A stretch of 64,000 bases of DNA from Blastomyces gilchristii SLH14081 (Eukaryota; Ascomycota; Eurotiomycetes; Onygenales; Ajellomycetaceae). Shown in pieces: positions 48,226 to 59,760 of the stretch. A program made the translations under genes and the position numbers. Positions within the stretch are counted from its first letter, which is position 1, and each line of letters opens with the position of its first letter. Where the stretch lies: the NCBI RefSeq assembly GCF_000003855.2, contig NW_003101674.1, forward strand, positions 920,734 through 984,733, in the 5' to 3' direction. The notes under the pieces are model-generated. The model saw only the letters and a list, made by a program, of their open reading frames with translations. It did not search any database and was not told the origin of the DNA.

Positions 48226-49976
48226 TATAACAGCCTGAAGAGTTATCGTTAGTGTTGATATATGCGGTTTTTTTTTTTTTTTCGAATGGCAAAAATCAGA
48301 TTGTCCGACGCATTCGTAATCCGTCAACTCCACCCTGAGATAGAACTGGCCATCGACTAAGATGGAGAAGGGTGTCGGAGCCAAAGCTTCCCCAACGCGC
48401 TGCTCATCCAACCAACCTTGTGACCTTCCACACCACCGTTACTCTCCACTCTCGGATATATTAGCGGTCACAAACAAAATTATCTCTTATTTACGGGAAA
48501 CGACGCGATGGGGGCCAGAGGGACAAGTTGGTCAACCGTCGTGAGGAGCTTGGCGAGAATTACATCGAAGGGCCTTGCGGGTGCGAAATCGTAGATCAGC
48601 ACCTCATCTCCGTCTTCGTGCAATTAGGAGACTGTGTATAATGGATGTACATGTACCTCGCAGACTTCATTAGAACGAGATACTGGCGTCGGTGCTCAAA
48701 TGCCCACTGCCCCCTGTTCCTCTAAAACGAGATGCCATGGCTATCCAGAACTTGGGGTTCGAGTTTCAAGGGAGCAAGGAGAGTTGGCGCGACCGGCTAA
48801 ACCTAGTTAACTAGTTAACGTTACCGCAATCGGGTTGCAGCAGGGTTGGAGCACAGCCACCCATGTGGAAGCTGTGGTCAGAAACAACCAACAACCTACA
48901 GCAACCAACATGCTCAGCGTGTTTCATCCTTCAATCATGCATGCTGTTCAAGAGCTCAGAGCTCTAGTCATTAAATAAGGATTTGGATATTCACCTGTAT
49001 TTACCGCTACGGGCGGGCACCTTTTTCACTTAACTGGAACCTCCAAAGAAACATAGGGATTTTTACCCGTATCCTTTGTGCAGGAAATATTAGGTATTTC
49101 CCATAATGACTCGAGAACTTGAGACTCCATGCTGCCGGTATTCAGTTTTGCCTGCCGAATGTACCCTCACCGCATCCTAAGCAACGCGAAGACCCTATAA
49201 TTCGGGAGTCTAGGAGTTACAAAACTCTCAGGGACTTCCTTTCTTCTAAGTCCCAGGTGAGTAGACATTTCGATATTGGAAGCACCAACTGCACTTGAAC
49301 TGCATGTATAGCTAGAAACGAACGTCTGGTTCATCGGGCTGAATTCGGCTCTTTTCCCGCAAACGAGTAGGTTTTTGGAAGCCGATTTTTTCTGGGGTAA
49401 TCTGGAATTCAACTCTGGTCCGATCGAACAATGGATCGAACATAGTTTCAAAGGCCTCACTTTGATATATTGCAGGTGGTATAATCCTGTTGGCGCCAGG
49501 CTTGGATAAGGCGTCCTGCTATCCACGGTTCTACATGTAAGTTGGTGGTGTGATGGGACCTTACTCTCTCGGGTGGGAATGTTGGTAGATCGAGGAGAAA
49601 TAGCGGACCAAGACTGAATTAAAGATGGGTGTTCAATCAACGGCCATTTATTATTCTTACCGACAAATGAATAGAGGATCCTCAAAAGATACTATTCCTA
49701 GGGCCCCGAAGGGTCGTCATTCGATGATCTCCATAACTTTCACTGATACCTGGGGAGAATTCCTTCTGCTTTGGAAATAATATTCCAACAAAGACATTTC
49801 CCTGAACAATTCTTAGCCGTCGCTATGATGATATCTTTGACTTACCTTAACACTTTCATCAGAAACTAAACAGACCGAATTCTCTCATCTCTAGCAATCG
49901 AGGCCTTTTGGACTCTTAGTTACATCTTTACTGTGGTACAGGTTAGAATTCTTGTCATATCGATAAGCGGCAAACC
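48226..49976. other. Divergent intergenic region
   Basis: 1.75 kb between the DUF726 gene (-) and the Helo-like gene (+). A 172-codon minus-strand frame (49167-49685) starts at TTG, shows no family resemblance and is not called. No repeat or RNA gene recognised. Confidence 0.55.
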
Positions 49977-51686
49977 ATGTCATCAGAAATAGGTACGACT
50001 CTCTTATTTGATCCCAGCTCGCCGAAACTAACAGGTATCAATCCAGTCTCTATCCTCCAGGTGGTAAGGTTGGGCTTCAAGCTTTCCATCTCATTCAATA
50101 CCGTCGCCTGCAAGGTAGCAGCTTTCGGCATAGATGTTCATAGCATCGCTAAGGGCCTCTCTCTATACGTGGCGGCTTTGAAGCAGGTCGGGCAAAACCT
50201 CCAAGCGAAGGATTCTCCGCATTCACCATTAGCTTTGCGCATCGCAAAGGAAATTAGTGAACGGGGCAACACAATATTTAATTTCTTTGCGAAAATGTTG
50301 GACAAAGCTCAGCGAAATGACGGAGACTTGATCCAGGAGCGATTCGCGCGCTGCTTCAGGAAACGCCATGTTACATATCTGCTGGCTCTTCTTGACGCTT
50401 TGAAGTTGAGCCTTATTGTGATGTTCCAAGTCCTGCAACTTGGGAAGCTTATCAGTAGGTATGGTAAAAGTCTTTATCAGTTACTCTTGAATATACACCT
50501 AGAAAACTAATTAAGTCACAGCAAGGCACCAAGCTCGATACCTAATTACATCGTTCAAGGAGAGCGTGACGAAGTCCAAAACATGCTAATCGTCCTACAC
50601 TGGTCGATATCTCGTCTTGATCGGTTACGTTACTCCGCTATTTGTGAAGCTGAGGAATACAGTCGAAATGCGAGATATCAGGGCTTATCTGATTCCCAGC
50701 TCAACGGTTCTGGCCCACCTCCGCCATCCACTATACCAACAATATTGCCTGCATTATCGTTCAAAGATCTCAATAGCTCCCTCTCTCCAATATCACAGGA
50801 TGTCACGGGAACGGTTCATGTATCCTCCCAGGCAATTGATCATTTAATTGCCCAGTGGGCACAGGTGGGTGGATTCCGGGGATTATCCGGAGAGGAAGCG
50901 CGCCCACAGCGGCATGTGACATTTGCATCCGATGTGGAGTCTAATAGCTTCCGCGACGGCTTAGAAGGATGTGAACGTCAAAAGGACCACCCAGAAGGCG
51001 CTACCTCCAATCGAAGGAGACATTCTCAAGAAGCAAGGAAACCTGCAACTGAATTTCGAAAGGATAATTCTAGCTTACAAGCTCAAGTTGAAACGGACAG
51101 TGAGGAATCTAGTAATAATGATACCCCAGCTACTCGAAAGGATAATTCTAGCTTACAAGCTCAAGTTGAAACGGACAGTGAGGAGTCTAGCGATAATGAT
51201 ATCCCAGTTAGACGCCGAAAGGTCAGATTTTCTCCTAGTGGCAATACTTCGGCAACAGAGGAAGGAGGCCATCACAGAGGAGACGGCGGACATGTCAATT
51301 ACACAAACAAAGGCAAACCAAAGACCTCGCCATCCCAGCGCCGTATCCCAACTCCAGAATTTAACATGCATAACCAACAAACCGCTGATAGACATCCCCG
51401 CCCACCGCGAAGAAGCCCGCGGACCTTGCCACGAGCCATTCCTGAACGAGAACCGCAAAAATATGGGCATATCTCCAACTTATCGCCCTGCAATAGCTCT
51501 GATTCCTTGGTGTCCGGCCTCTACCATCCGCAATATCCTTCCAGTACATATCTTTCTTCTTCACCGTTACACCCCACACAGCGGCCATCATATCCGCCGC
51601 AAATAAATACCAGCAACCAACTTCCTCAAAGTCCTTCCTATTACGCAGAACATGCCCACCATCATTATCAACACCACGACTGCTAA
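49977..51686 (+). CDS. Hypothetical protein with Helo-like / STAND-N-terminal-type domain and internal tandem repeat
   Basis: Exons 49977-50458 and 50522-51686; 548 residues. The N-terminal ~220 residues are helical with alternating hydrophobics (SILQVVRLGFKLSISF, YVAALKQVGQNLQ, HVTYLLALLDALKLSLIVMF, MLIVLHWSISRL). They resemble the Helo-like N-terminal modules of fungal NOD-like/STAND proteins, but no NACHT or NB-ARC domain follows. The rest is disordered and polar, with a 26-residue direct duplication (KDNSSLQAQVETDSEESS, encoded by 51057-51134 and 51135-51212) and a His/Pro/Tyr-rich end. A 42-nt GTACGA...AACAG segment near the start could be a tiny intron, but the frame is open and I keep it. 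The domain call is tentative; function unknown. Confidence 0.6.
51057..51212 (+). repeat. Two-copy 78-bp tandem duplication inside a coding region
   Basis: Copy 1 at 51057-51134 and copy 2 at 51135-51212 are nearly identical for the first 60 bases and diverge toward the 3' end of each unit. The duplication is in frame and adds 26 residues rich in Ser and Glu. Confidence 0.9.
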
Positions 51687-52549
51687 TACCCTTCGCATGA
51701 GGTAGCCATGACTACGCTACCCGTTAAGGTGCGGTCCCCAGACAAAGACAACAGCACAGAGCGGCGAAAGAATCTCAAGCGACAAGTTATAACGGGCATT
51801 CCGGTGGGAAGTGCCATTCCAACGGCTGTGAAAGCGTTTTGAAGATCTGTCGATATGAATTTCCCCTATCCAGTATTGTAGAACTTCTAAGGACAAACGT
51901 GTATATTTTTACTCCTCCAACTCCAAAGAACGTGTCAGTTTTTTTCTTTTTCGTGTGATAGTTAGACTTATCTTTTTGGCATTCCTACCTCCATTTTCTT
52001 TCGGTATTTCCTTTAACATTAAGTCTACGGACTGTCCTAAACTACTTTATTGGAAATAAGGGCTTTTCGGTATTAGACTGAACTATTTGGTTAACTTTTA
52101 CTGTACATAAATCATCTAATTTCACTTACTGAAACAGATACGTTACCTGACTCCCCCCTTGTGTCAGCCATTAGTAGCTCTCCAGCACGCCACAGGTACA
52201 ATAAGACTCGACGAATAGGATAGTGTCTTGTAGCTGGATTTGGTTTTACCAACCGTTCTTGGCCCACCCGTAAATTCTATCGATCCCTGACCGCGGTCTG
52301 TACCCGACCTCATGGCAGGTTCCTGAAGCCGCTACCCAGCTTTCTATTGGCGTGTTCAACATTCGAAGTTTGAAGGCCTCGACTTAAGTGTGCTTGCCGA
52401 CCTGACGAATGGGCGGTGGCACCTAGTGTTACCCTATGTGCTCGTTTCATTCTTTCTTCAGCTATAAAGGGGCCTAGCCTACGGAAGTTGAATTTTTGAT
52501 AGCCTGATATATCTATGTTAACTGCTTTTGTCTGAGAATTGTTGTTTCT
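51687..52549. other. Intergenic region
   Basis: 863 bases between the Helo-like gene and the LicD-type pseudogene, A/T-rich, no recognisable feature. Confidence 0.55.
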
Positions 52550-53498
52550 AAGGAATCCTGGCATCTCTTTTGCTTTGGATATGGCTTGCAATTGCCCAGC
52601 AGGTTTGCTGCCATGTTGATTGTTTGAGTGTGCGGACCAAAATGGAGGCACACTTTAGTGGTGCCGCGGAAGGCCCAGAAGAGAAGTATTTTCGTGAGTG
52701 TGTCCCCTATTGTTATTCAAAACTAAGGGGAAACTCACCGGCATTCTACAGATGAATCAGTGTACCTGAGAACTAACCTCCACGGGATATCCTAAAACCA
52801 TCATCAAAATTTCACTATCATTATGACGAACGGTATGTTGAAGGTGAAAACCAAAGATTCCCCGACAAGGTGAAATGATACTGAACAAAGTTTCGATTTG
52901 CTTCCGAGATTGTTCTACAATACTAGAGCATCCCTTATATGAGGGCTTTGGTAAAGTCATAACTTTCAACCATGACAGATGTTGGAGCAGAAACATGGCT
53001 TATGCATGGGACACTACGGGAGAGTCGGTGGAACCATCAGGTTATGTATCTCTTTACATCAATCTATTTAGTTACTTGCAACTACTAACTGCTGCATTCT
53101 TGTTTATAGATCTTACTATGGGATAGAGATATCAATGTCCAAGTCTCAGAGGGAAGAAGGATTTCCTCTGGAAGTATTACAATATGACTGAGTGCCATCC
53201 ATCAGCCCTTGAGTGGGCTGAGGGACAAAGGATTGGAGTTTGCTGATGACAAGCATACGAAGGGACGTTGTGGCCGGCTATCAACAAACTTATGAAGCGG
53301 GCAGCCAAATTCCATGAAACCCAGTTACAACGACTTCAAACTCATCTCCAAGGTAAACCCTACATCGGCTTCCAGACTCTACTGAGCTTCCCTTAGTACC
53401 CGAACCCGTCGTGGGCTGATTGGGACCAAGTTGTGCGTGAGTTCCGAATGGACATGGCTGAAGTCGCCGAGCTGGATACTACTCTTGCTCAGGATTGA
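52550..53498 (+). pseudogene. Decayed LicD/MNN4-type (mannosylphosphate transfer-related) gene
   Basis: Pieces of a LicD-family protein appear in order on the plus strand but cannot be read as one frame. They are a signal-peptide-like LLLWIWLAIAQQVCC (about 52565), KYFHESVYL split by an intron at about 52692-52751, FHYHYDERYVEGENQRFPDK (about 52807-52870), ALVKS-stop-LSTMTDVGAETWLMHGTL (about 52946-53015) and, after an intron at 53041-53109, ILLWDRDINVQVSE and YYNMTE. A coding-like tail (53253-53498) contains LWPAINKLMKRAAKFHETQL and, after an in-frame TAG, YPNPSWADWDQVVREFRMDM. WLMHGTL plus LLWDRDIN matches the LicD core WxxHGTLLGWxW/PWDxDLD, with the second Trp motif lost. No initiating ATG precedes the signal-like segment. 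Nonsense codons and frame changes make it a pseudogene. The tail may belong to it or to another remnant. Confidence 0.7.
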
Positions 53499-54629
53499 TT
53501 TGATTAAGAATAACCGCGATATCGCAAAATGTGTATCAATTATTTAGTTACCGCCTAGAAATTGCAAGGCGCTTTCATGTCTTTCACGCTTGAAGAATCG
53601 GCACTTGTCTCGACGTTTAGAATGAAGAAATGAATATACTATGAAACCCCTTTTGCTCTACATGTTTTTTTATCCTAGGTTTGTCTTTTCCTGAACCTTC
53701 GCCTCTGTAAAGTTTTGTTTTCTCATATGTGAGATATATGCACATCTATACAGAGTAGTTATCACGAGTTAACAAATGGTCAAGGACAATTTAGGTTAAT
53801 CCAATATTGTAAATAATTATTGAACCCTGATAGGTCTTCGAGCTTTGCCCTCAGGGTCTATTAGAAAATAGAATAAATATATGAAATACTTGAAATGAAA
53901 ATCACTCTACATTGCACATGTCTCACAATCGCCAGGGTGGTTGGAAGGTCGTGTGATCAGACACAAAGAAACCTAACTGGCTAGATATTTATTTAGTTAG
54001 ATGTATAACATGATGACTCTCCGAACAATAAGAAACACCACTTGAAGTTATAAATCCCAGCTATTGTCCCTATGGTATTCTAGTTTAGCCTGTCAAATGA
54101 TTAAGTTTCTTTTGTTTTTATTATTTTATTATTTTCATTTCATTTATTCACCCCCTTCTCTCCATACATGACCATTCTAACACATTTTTTGAGTGCAGGT
54201 GTGTAGGCATCAGCTCTCTTGATGATAACTATGTTCCTCTCAAGCTGTGGACACACGTATCTGACCCAGTCCATCAGTAATTGTTGACTAGCAGACAGTC
54301 AGAACCGCCGAACAGTGACCTAGCTTGTTTCCAACAACTGTCTACATGTAAAAGATCGGTTGGTTTTGTATAATTTCTTCCCTTGACAAATAGCAACAAA
54401 GCAGTAAAGGAGGAAATGCAAAACAGAAAAGGAAATCACAAAAATGAAAAGTCAACGCCATTTTTTTCCTGTCCAGCCAAATGGACAACAGATCATCAAG
54501 TCAATGAGGCGAGTAATGACTGGGGCTATATCTGATTTAGTCCATGTACTTGTATTCCAATATTTATTGGGGGAATGATGTAATATCATTTTAAAAAGCA
54601 TAATGTAAAAATAGTGGAAAGAAAGCTTG
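53499..54629. other. Intergenic region
   Basis: 1.1 kb between the LicD-type pseudogene and the 3' end of the P450 gene; A/T-rich, no recognisable feature. Confidence 0.55.
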
Positions 54630-56301
54630 CTACCGCCTAACAGGTTTCGCTATTACTTTAAGCGGCCGCCTCGTCCAGGTTTGATAGTTGGGCATCTTGT
54701 CCCAGGAGTCTTCCGCGCCGTCATCTTCGGGCAGAAGTTTCAAGTTAAAGTGCCAGAGAACTTTGGCTAGGATAAGTCGGAGTTCGAAATATCCCATCCT
54801 GTGAATAAAGTTAGTGGTTAAACCATCTAGTGTAGGAAAAACTGCGAGAGTGGAATGAGAAACTAATTCCAAGTAGGAACTACGTACTTTTTCCCTGGGC
54901 AGTTGTGTGGGCCGTAACTAAACGGAAGGGCAACTCCCTTTTCATCCGTTGCAAAAACAGGATTGCCGCCTTCCGATTCGCGAAGCCATCTTTCTGGGAT
55001 GAAAGAATCCGGCTGGGAGAAGTATTTAGGTGAACGAAAGAGAGCAAATGTTGCAACGGAAACATTCGTACCGCCGGGGACAAACTCGCCGCAAATAGTT
55101 GTACCGCTCTTTGGGACTATTCTCGGTAATCCGTTGGAGCAAGGTGGATAATATCGCAGTCCTTCCTCGATACACGCATTGAGGTAGGTGCGCTCCAGAA
55201 GAGAATCGTATGTGATTTGATCAGATGAAGTATACGCTGACCGGATTTCGGTGATCAATTTCCCCATTTTTTCGGGGTTCTTGAAAAGCAGGAAAGTTAG
55301 AGCGCGGAGTTGCGTTGCAGAAGTCTCGCTGCCCCCAAAAATGAGAATAGGGGCGTTTGTGTGGAGTTCCCCTAGATTGAGGCCCTTGCGGCTACCCCCA
55401 TCCAACAGGTGTCCCATCATGCCTACGCGAGCTTTTTCGTCGAGCTCTAGGTAGCGGTTTACCTTTTGCGCTGTAAACAGGAAATGAGTGTCCCGTAACG
55501 TGTCGAGGATCTTCGAAGGCACAAATGCCCAGAGAGCTCGAAACCATAGATATTCATTTAGGACATTTGTGAAAGCAAATGCCTTGAGAAAGCCGTGAAT
55601 AGACTTAACCCAAGGCACATATTCCGATGTCGACAGCATTCCGAGGGATTCACCAAAGAGAAGGTCGCCCATCATATCAAAGGTTGCAAAGTTATACCAA
55701 TCACCCAATGCCACAGGCTGTCCTTCAAGCCCCTTCAATCTCTTTACCAGCAAGTCAGCGTGGCTAATGAAAAGGGCCTCTTTCTCTTTTAGAATTTTCT
55801 CCGTGAACATAGTCGCAAGCATCCGCTTTTGTCGGCTGTGGGTATCTCCCTCAGCCGTGACAACAGACTGGGCGCCTTCTTGCTCCTCAATACCGCTCGC
55901 AGGTTTGGTCATTTCCACTTTGGCCTGGGTGCCGTAGATATCACGCCATCCCTGAGCATGGGCAAAGCTAAGCTCATTGGAAGCGATGCGGACAATTTCA
56001 CCATACTTTCTATGAGCATTAAAGCGAAATTGTGCTTTCTGGCCGCGGAAGGTTGCCCAAGTTATGGGTATTCTACCCACAGCTAGGTACTTTGGGCCTG
56101 GAAACTTATTCAGGGGATGGAAGTAAATGTTATAAATCGCATTTCCCACAAAGTACTATAATCTCTCAGAAAATGGTTGAATTAAAACAATCTGTCAGCG
56201 TTTTCAAACGCTTCTATTGGACGGGCAAGTTAGATCAAACATACAAGCAGAAGACCAACGCCACAGGTGGTCAAGGTGATATAGCTGTCCACTAATCCCA
56301 T
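54630..56301 (-). CDS. Cytochrome P450 monooxygenase (class II, fungal secondary-metabolism type)
   Basis: Exons 56245-56301, 54888-56155 and 54630-54798; 497 residues. The short first exon supplies the membrane anchor (LTTCGVGLLLYFVGNAIYNIYF), followed by HPLNKFPGPKYLAVGRIP (Pro-rich hinge). The I-helix has PILIFGGSETSATQL, where the usual AGxxT reads GGSET; next come TYLNACIEEGLRYYPP (ExxR), FIPERWL and the haem loop FSYGPHNCPGKK with the thiolate Cys. The exon ends within GKK, and exon 3 continues MGYFELRLILAKVLWHFN. The best family resemblance is to isotrichodermin C-15 hydroxylase-like P450s (CYP65 group). It is an ER enzyme needing a P450 reductase; substrate unknown. TATATATAG lies about 145 bases upstream of the start. 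Confidence 0.93.
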
Positions 56302-59300
56302 GGCCAAAGCAAGAACGAATAAATTTTCGTTTTGGTATATTCTCTAGGCTGGAATGATCAGCTACTTTTTGAGAAATAGATGGAGGAGCGCAAAAAGATT
56401 TGGTGGGATGGATTTTAGACAGCAGACAATGTTCCCCAACATCCTCTATATATAGTTTATATCTGGCCTAGGCCTGCAAAGGGGTTCAAAGAATGAAGGA
56501 AGATCACAATAAGCTTCACGCCAACGCCAAACCTTCATGTGGCTATCTGCAGCCGAAGATCTGCTGCAGGGGCTATCTGCCCTAGGAGAGGCCCATTCAG
56601 ACGGAAGTAAACGTAGTAAGTTTGTCCATGCCCGGCCAAGTGACCGTTTTCAGGAAGTTGGGAACTGTAGCTTATCCACAGTGTAGAAATTCCGAAGGTT
56701 GTTCAGCCCACTCTGAAGCTTGTGATAAGAATAATGCTGGGCGGCTTTGGCGGACGCCGATGACACATGAATGACCCAAGGACATCGCCGTTTTGTACCT
56801 TTGTATCATTGTTAAATAATTTCCTCATCTCGGTGGGGTTTTCTCATTGTGCTCTGATAACCAACTTTTTGGGAATAACTTCTTGTCGGAATGTTTTGTC
56901 TGAACATCCGCAACCCTCACGGAGGTAGATGTCATTTCGACATCTTTGTCATAGTTATATCAACAGGTTGACATTTCTTCAAGTTGTTTCAGTATGCCAT
57001 GGACGTGAAACGAACGTTCATGAAAGTAGTAAGGTAAATAGCCCAATGTATAAGTTTTGCTCGTGCAAGACCCCAGACTGCTATTAAGGTTCGAAAAATC
57101 TCAAGGCAGTCGATTTCAAAGATATAAATATTCGTCTATAGGATGATGTATGGAGTGACCTCATGCTCATTCCACTATTATTGTGATGGCGAATATTGTC
57201 TGAGAGGCGTGTATCTACTTTTCCTCCAGTCTTTCCCGATTGGTTGAACTTGATCCTGTATGGAACAGAGCGCAGAATAAGAAAAAATGCGAGCCTCACC
57301 AAAGTTACGCTGTAGATGAACTAGATAAATAAATTGCAAATCCGGAATTACCCATTGTTGTTTCTCTGTATTTAAGAGCCTGTTCGTGGCAAACATAGCA
57401 GACTTTTCAGGCTCAGCATCTGAGAGCATAAAGAGTTTTATTCTTTCCGATTCCACATCCAGTCCATGACAAGTCAATTTTATTTTATTTTTAATTTTTT
57501 TTTGCCGAAACAAAATGTGGCCGGAAAGATTGTTCCGCTGTGAATATCGTGTTTTTCCCTGACCCGTCCCAATCGTAGCGGAATATAGGGAACAAAGGAA
57601 GAAGCCGACAAACTTAACCGGTTTTCACTGGAGGCCGTTGGGAGTCGGACGACGTTGCAAGTTCGGGTAACATTTGGCAGTTGACAGTGGCTCGGATCTC
57701 CCAGCTGGGCTTGGTATAATTTCAGTATCATCATCTCTTTCAATTTTATTTTTATTTTTTATATATCTATATATATTTTACCTGGATCATCATTTTCAGG
57801 TATGGCGTAGCCCCAATGTGCAAACAGTACAGCCATGTACTCCGTAAGTTACTCCGCACAAGATCAGTAAAGAGCTTGCGTTGATGAAAGAGAAAATCAG
57901 AAAGTCAATTGGCTGAGAATTTGCTAGGAAACATGCGTTGGACAATCATAAGCTTCTGAGTGGCTGGATTGGCTTGTAAATTCAAAAATTCTTTACTATT
58001 GTCCTTGAGTGCCCTCCTCGCACCTTTAACTCGTAATCAATTTCGGATCTAGGCTCATGAACCTCAAATTTCAAATCCCTTGACGAATGGTGGTTGCTTT
58101 GATTTCCTGTTTTTCACTCTGTTTTTCTTTGATTTTTGCGAAAAGGAAGTGCCAATAAGTTTCCAGTACTCACCGACACCACATATCTGCACAGAAACCG
58201 GGTTAGCCACGAGGTCTTGACGATTCGGCGGCTTATACATCAGATGGGAGGTGCAGACGCAATATAACCGGACTCTTGTCGACATATTAAAATAATGAGT
58301 CTGTATCCCGTCCCTTTCAGGAGAATACTACCATATGTGCGTAGAGAAGAGTTTCCACTATAAGTGCACTGCATGCCACGCCTATGGATTAGGACGGAAT
58401 TCGATATCTCGTAGATTTGTCGGCCAGTTATGTTTTTAGGGTAAGATAAACTTACTGAGAATTGGCACATCAATTGTCTGAAAGCTGTACTGCAAGCTGC
58501 TGTGCAGAGACTGCTGGAAGGATATGCCGAGCTGACTTTCCATCAACATCACCAAGAGTTGCAGTAAAGAAACTAACTAGACGGTAGTACGGAGTACTGG
58601 TCTGCAATCGGATCTAGCTAAGACACGTATGGAGAAAAGGGATAACTTTTTTTGGTTTGAGATAACCATGGCCACATCATGCTTGGGGCTGCAGCGAGCA
58701 CGGAGAAAGGATAGAAGCGGAAATTCCAGAGCATATGACTGCGGTTCCAGGGCCACGAACTTCAGCTCATAAGAAGGGCTACTCAGTGGGGGGTGGGCAA
58801 CATCAGATTCATACGGGAGGGTTTTAAAACAATGCCATATCCCTCCAGGCTTCCCAGGATGGTATTTTGATGTCAACCCCGTTGTCAAATGGTCCATTCA
58901 CAGGTTTGTCCCATTCTTGGACCATGATGAGGCGGTGTCTATGGTGGGAGACCTCAGACAGGAGGAGCACTTCACGCTACCAATGGAGCATTTGGTGGGC
59001 ATACGCTGCGTAAGCCTTGCTGCAGGCAAGATATCAATTGGCTTGTTCAATTGACACAGCAAGCGCTTTGTGTGGCAGGCTGGACGGGCCGCCGCCGCAC
59101 CAAGGAGGTCATGGCGCGCACCGAAAATGTTCCCTTCCCCCACTTGGCGTCTACAGAGGTTTGGGGAACTAAGGGATAAGTACAGAGTACTCCGTAGGGC
59201 TACATTCATTTCAACAGTATTAACTATATGTTCGTAGATATGTCGAGATTCTCCTAGCAGATATAAGAGGATTACGGATTACCATCACAAAATAATGATG

Positions 59301-59760
59301 AGGAAGTTGTGGTGGAGCATTGCTATCAAAGCTTCCCTGCCCTGCCACACGCCCATGTCCCACGTCCAACCGGCTTGGCAGGAATGGTTCGGAGGCAAAA
59401 ACGCCCTACGTTAGGTCCTTGCACCCAAAGCCGAGACCAACCAACGGGATGGTAAGAATTAGCTGGTAGTTGGGGGGTTCGGTCATTATAAATCACTGGC
59501 TCCTTTCCTCGGCTTATATCTTTTTTTTTTTTTTATTACATTTCCCCCTCGTTTCAATTTCCTCGCCCATAGACGATGTTTGTGTGTTCCTGCTCATCCA
59601 AGAATTTATGTTGAATTCCATAGATCTCTTCAATGCAATCCATCTCAAATTCTAGAACCCGAAGCTGTGAGCCCTCACGCTTGAATTACAGCACTTTCTT
59701 TAATTTGCCCAGCGCAAAACATATATAACTATTTCTGTCCAACTCCAACCAGCAGCCATC
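56302..59760. promoter_or_regulatory. 3.5-kb divergent region between the P450 and MFS genes
   Basis: A TATA element for the P450 lies at 56445-56456 (minus strand) and another, CATATATAAC, at about 59720-59729 just ahead of the MFS start. TACTCCGTA-type motifs occur at about 57839, 58589 and 59186. Several 60-110-codon frames are present, but none resembles a family. No tRNA recognised. It is unusually long for two genes that might be co-regulated. Confidence 0.5.

Noticed and set aside
48720..48790. Possible tRNA T-arm (GGTTCGAG)
   Set aside because: No acceptor stem or anticodon arm can be built around it. I found no tRNA in the window by eye; a tRNAscan run would settle it.
49167..49685. 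172-codon minus-strand open frame
   Set aside because: Starts at TTG rather than ATG, has no recognisable motif and no splice context; long chance frames of this size are expected in 64 kb.
58898..59209. 103-codon minus-strand frame with an ATG
   Set aside because: Contains a TACTCCGTA-type intergenic motif, and its composition resembles no family; no splice partners found.
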